Shown piece by piece: positions 63,774 through 64,000 of a DNA stretch of 64,000 bases. The notes beneath the pieces are model-generated. The model was given only the letters and a program-made list of their open reading frames with translations, did not search any database and was not told where the DNA came from. Within the stretch, counting starts at the first letter, position 1, and the number at the start of each line of letters is the position of its first letter. The DNA is from DAOTKC01 sp035449045 (GTDB lineage: Bacteria; Bacillota; Clostridia; Christensenellales; CAG-917). Position numbers and translations under genes: made by a program. The DNA is taken from positions 74,343 to 138,342 of the forward strand of contig DAOTKC010000001.1 in assembly GCA_035449045.1 (NCBI GenBank), given 5' to 3'.

Positions 63774-64000
63774 TCATTTACTTTCGTTGGTTTCGTTATC
63801 TTTATTGTTTTCGATTTTCTCTTTGTTTTCGTTGCTTTCACCGGTTTCGTTGCTTTCGCCGGTTTTGTTGCTTTCGTTGTTCTCGCTACTTTCTTCTTTT
63901 TTTCTTATAAGCGCGGCAAGCCGCTCGTGGCGGGCGCGGTAGTCGCCGACTCCGTTTCTTTCGGGCTCGCTTTGACAACTCGAAAGGGAGCGCGGCGACT
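63774..64000 (-). CDS. 3' end of an unidentified gene with an Asn/Glu-rich repeat tail
   Basis: The minus-strand frame enters from beyond the window and stops with TGA at 63774-63776; 75 codons are visible. The first part (QSEPERNGVGDYRARHERLAALIRKKE) is charged and helical; the last 45 residues are rich in Asn, Glu, Ser, Thr and Gly, with about three copies of the hexapeptide ESNETG encoded by an 18-bp tandem repeat (63821-63880 region). Such low-complexity tails are common on surface or cell-division proteins. I do not recognise the family. Confidence 0.55.
   Translation of the reverse strand, partial: SPRSLSSCQSEPERNGVGDYRARHERLAALIRKKEESSENNESNKTGESNETGESNENKEKIENNKDNETNESK

Noticed and set aside
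1..64000. CRISPR arrays, insertion sequences, prophage, attachment sites
   Set aside because: No spaced direct repeats, transposase or integrase-like products, or terminal inverted repeats were seen; all gene blocks are housekeeping in character.

Overview
The window looks like a chromosomal segment of a Clostridia-type Bacillota (Firmicutes), probably an uncultured gut lineage. Support: an intact S10-spc-alpha ribosomal protein operon with adk, map, a KOW protein and infA inserted; zinc-ribbon forms of S4, S14 and L36; a long-form PurL fused to its glutaminase; SpmA/SpmB sporulation-type proteins; and a GlgC/GlgD pair. Sigma-A type promoters (TTGACA-like, 17 bp, TATAAT-like) are easy to recognise. 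Third codon positions are GC-rich, so most long antisense frames are shadows. I saw no rRNA, CRISPR array, prophage or insertion sequence.

Layout. 1-1.6 kb: hisZ and the start of hisG, leftward, with a promoter overlapped by a TrpR-like operator. 1.6-12.95 kb: a leftward purine operon (purE-C-F-M-N-H-D-L), preceded by a 27-residue leader ORF and a terminator that together look like an attenuator. 13.1-19.3 kb: leftward folD, fumC, rsmA, tatD and metG. 19.4-22.9 kb: rightward spmA-spmB and a proton/sodium pyrophosphatase. 22.9-26.8 kb: leftward DUF1858 protein, a zinc-ribbon membrane protein paired with an SPFH protein, and an AEC transporter. 27.0-43.1 kb: the leftward ribosomal protein operon, from a strong promoter at 43.1 kb to a terminator at 27.0 kb. 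43.3-44.2 kb: a DUF378 protein, a hairpin-rich stretch that may be a structured RNA, and a cupin. 44.3-49.3 kb: typA, a GH13 enzyme and a membrane GDPD. 49.4-57.6 kb: a glycogen operon (glgB-C-D-A-P). 57.7-64 kb: ispE, a gamma-glutamylcysteine ligase-like gene followed by an ATP-grasp ligase, tRNA-Pro, msrA, a CDF transporter and the 3' end of an unidentified gene.

How the genes work together. The pur genes make IMP from PRPP apart from the PurB step; folD supplies 10-formyl-THF for PurN and PurH. The glg operon makes ADP-glucose, builds and branches glycogen, and phosphorolyses it; the GH13 enzyme probably acts on related alpha-glucans. The GCS2/ATP-grasp pair may make a gamma-glutamyl thiol, and msrA lies nearby.

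Most interesting signals: the purE leader peptide/terminator; the pseudoknot-containing RNA candidate at 43.56-43.77 kb; four promoters placed so close to the start codon that the mRNAs should be leaderless; the TrpR-like operator at his; and the GCS2/ATP-grasp pair. All functional statements are read from sequence without database searches.
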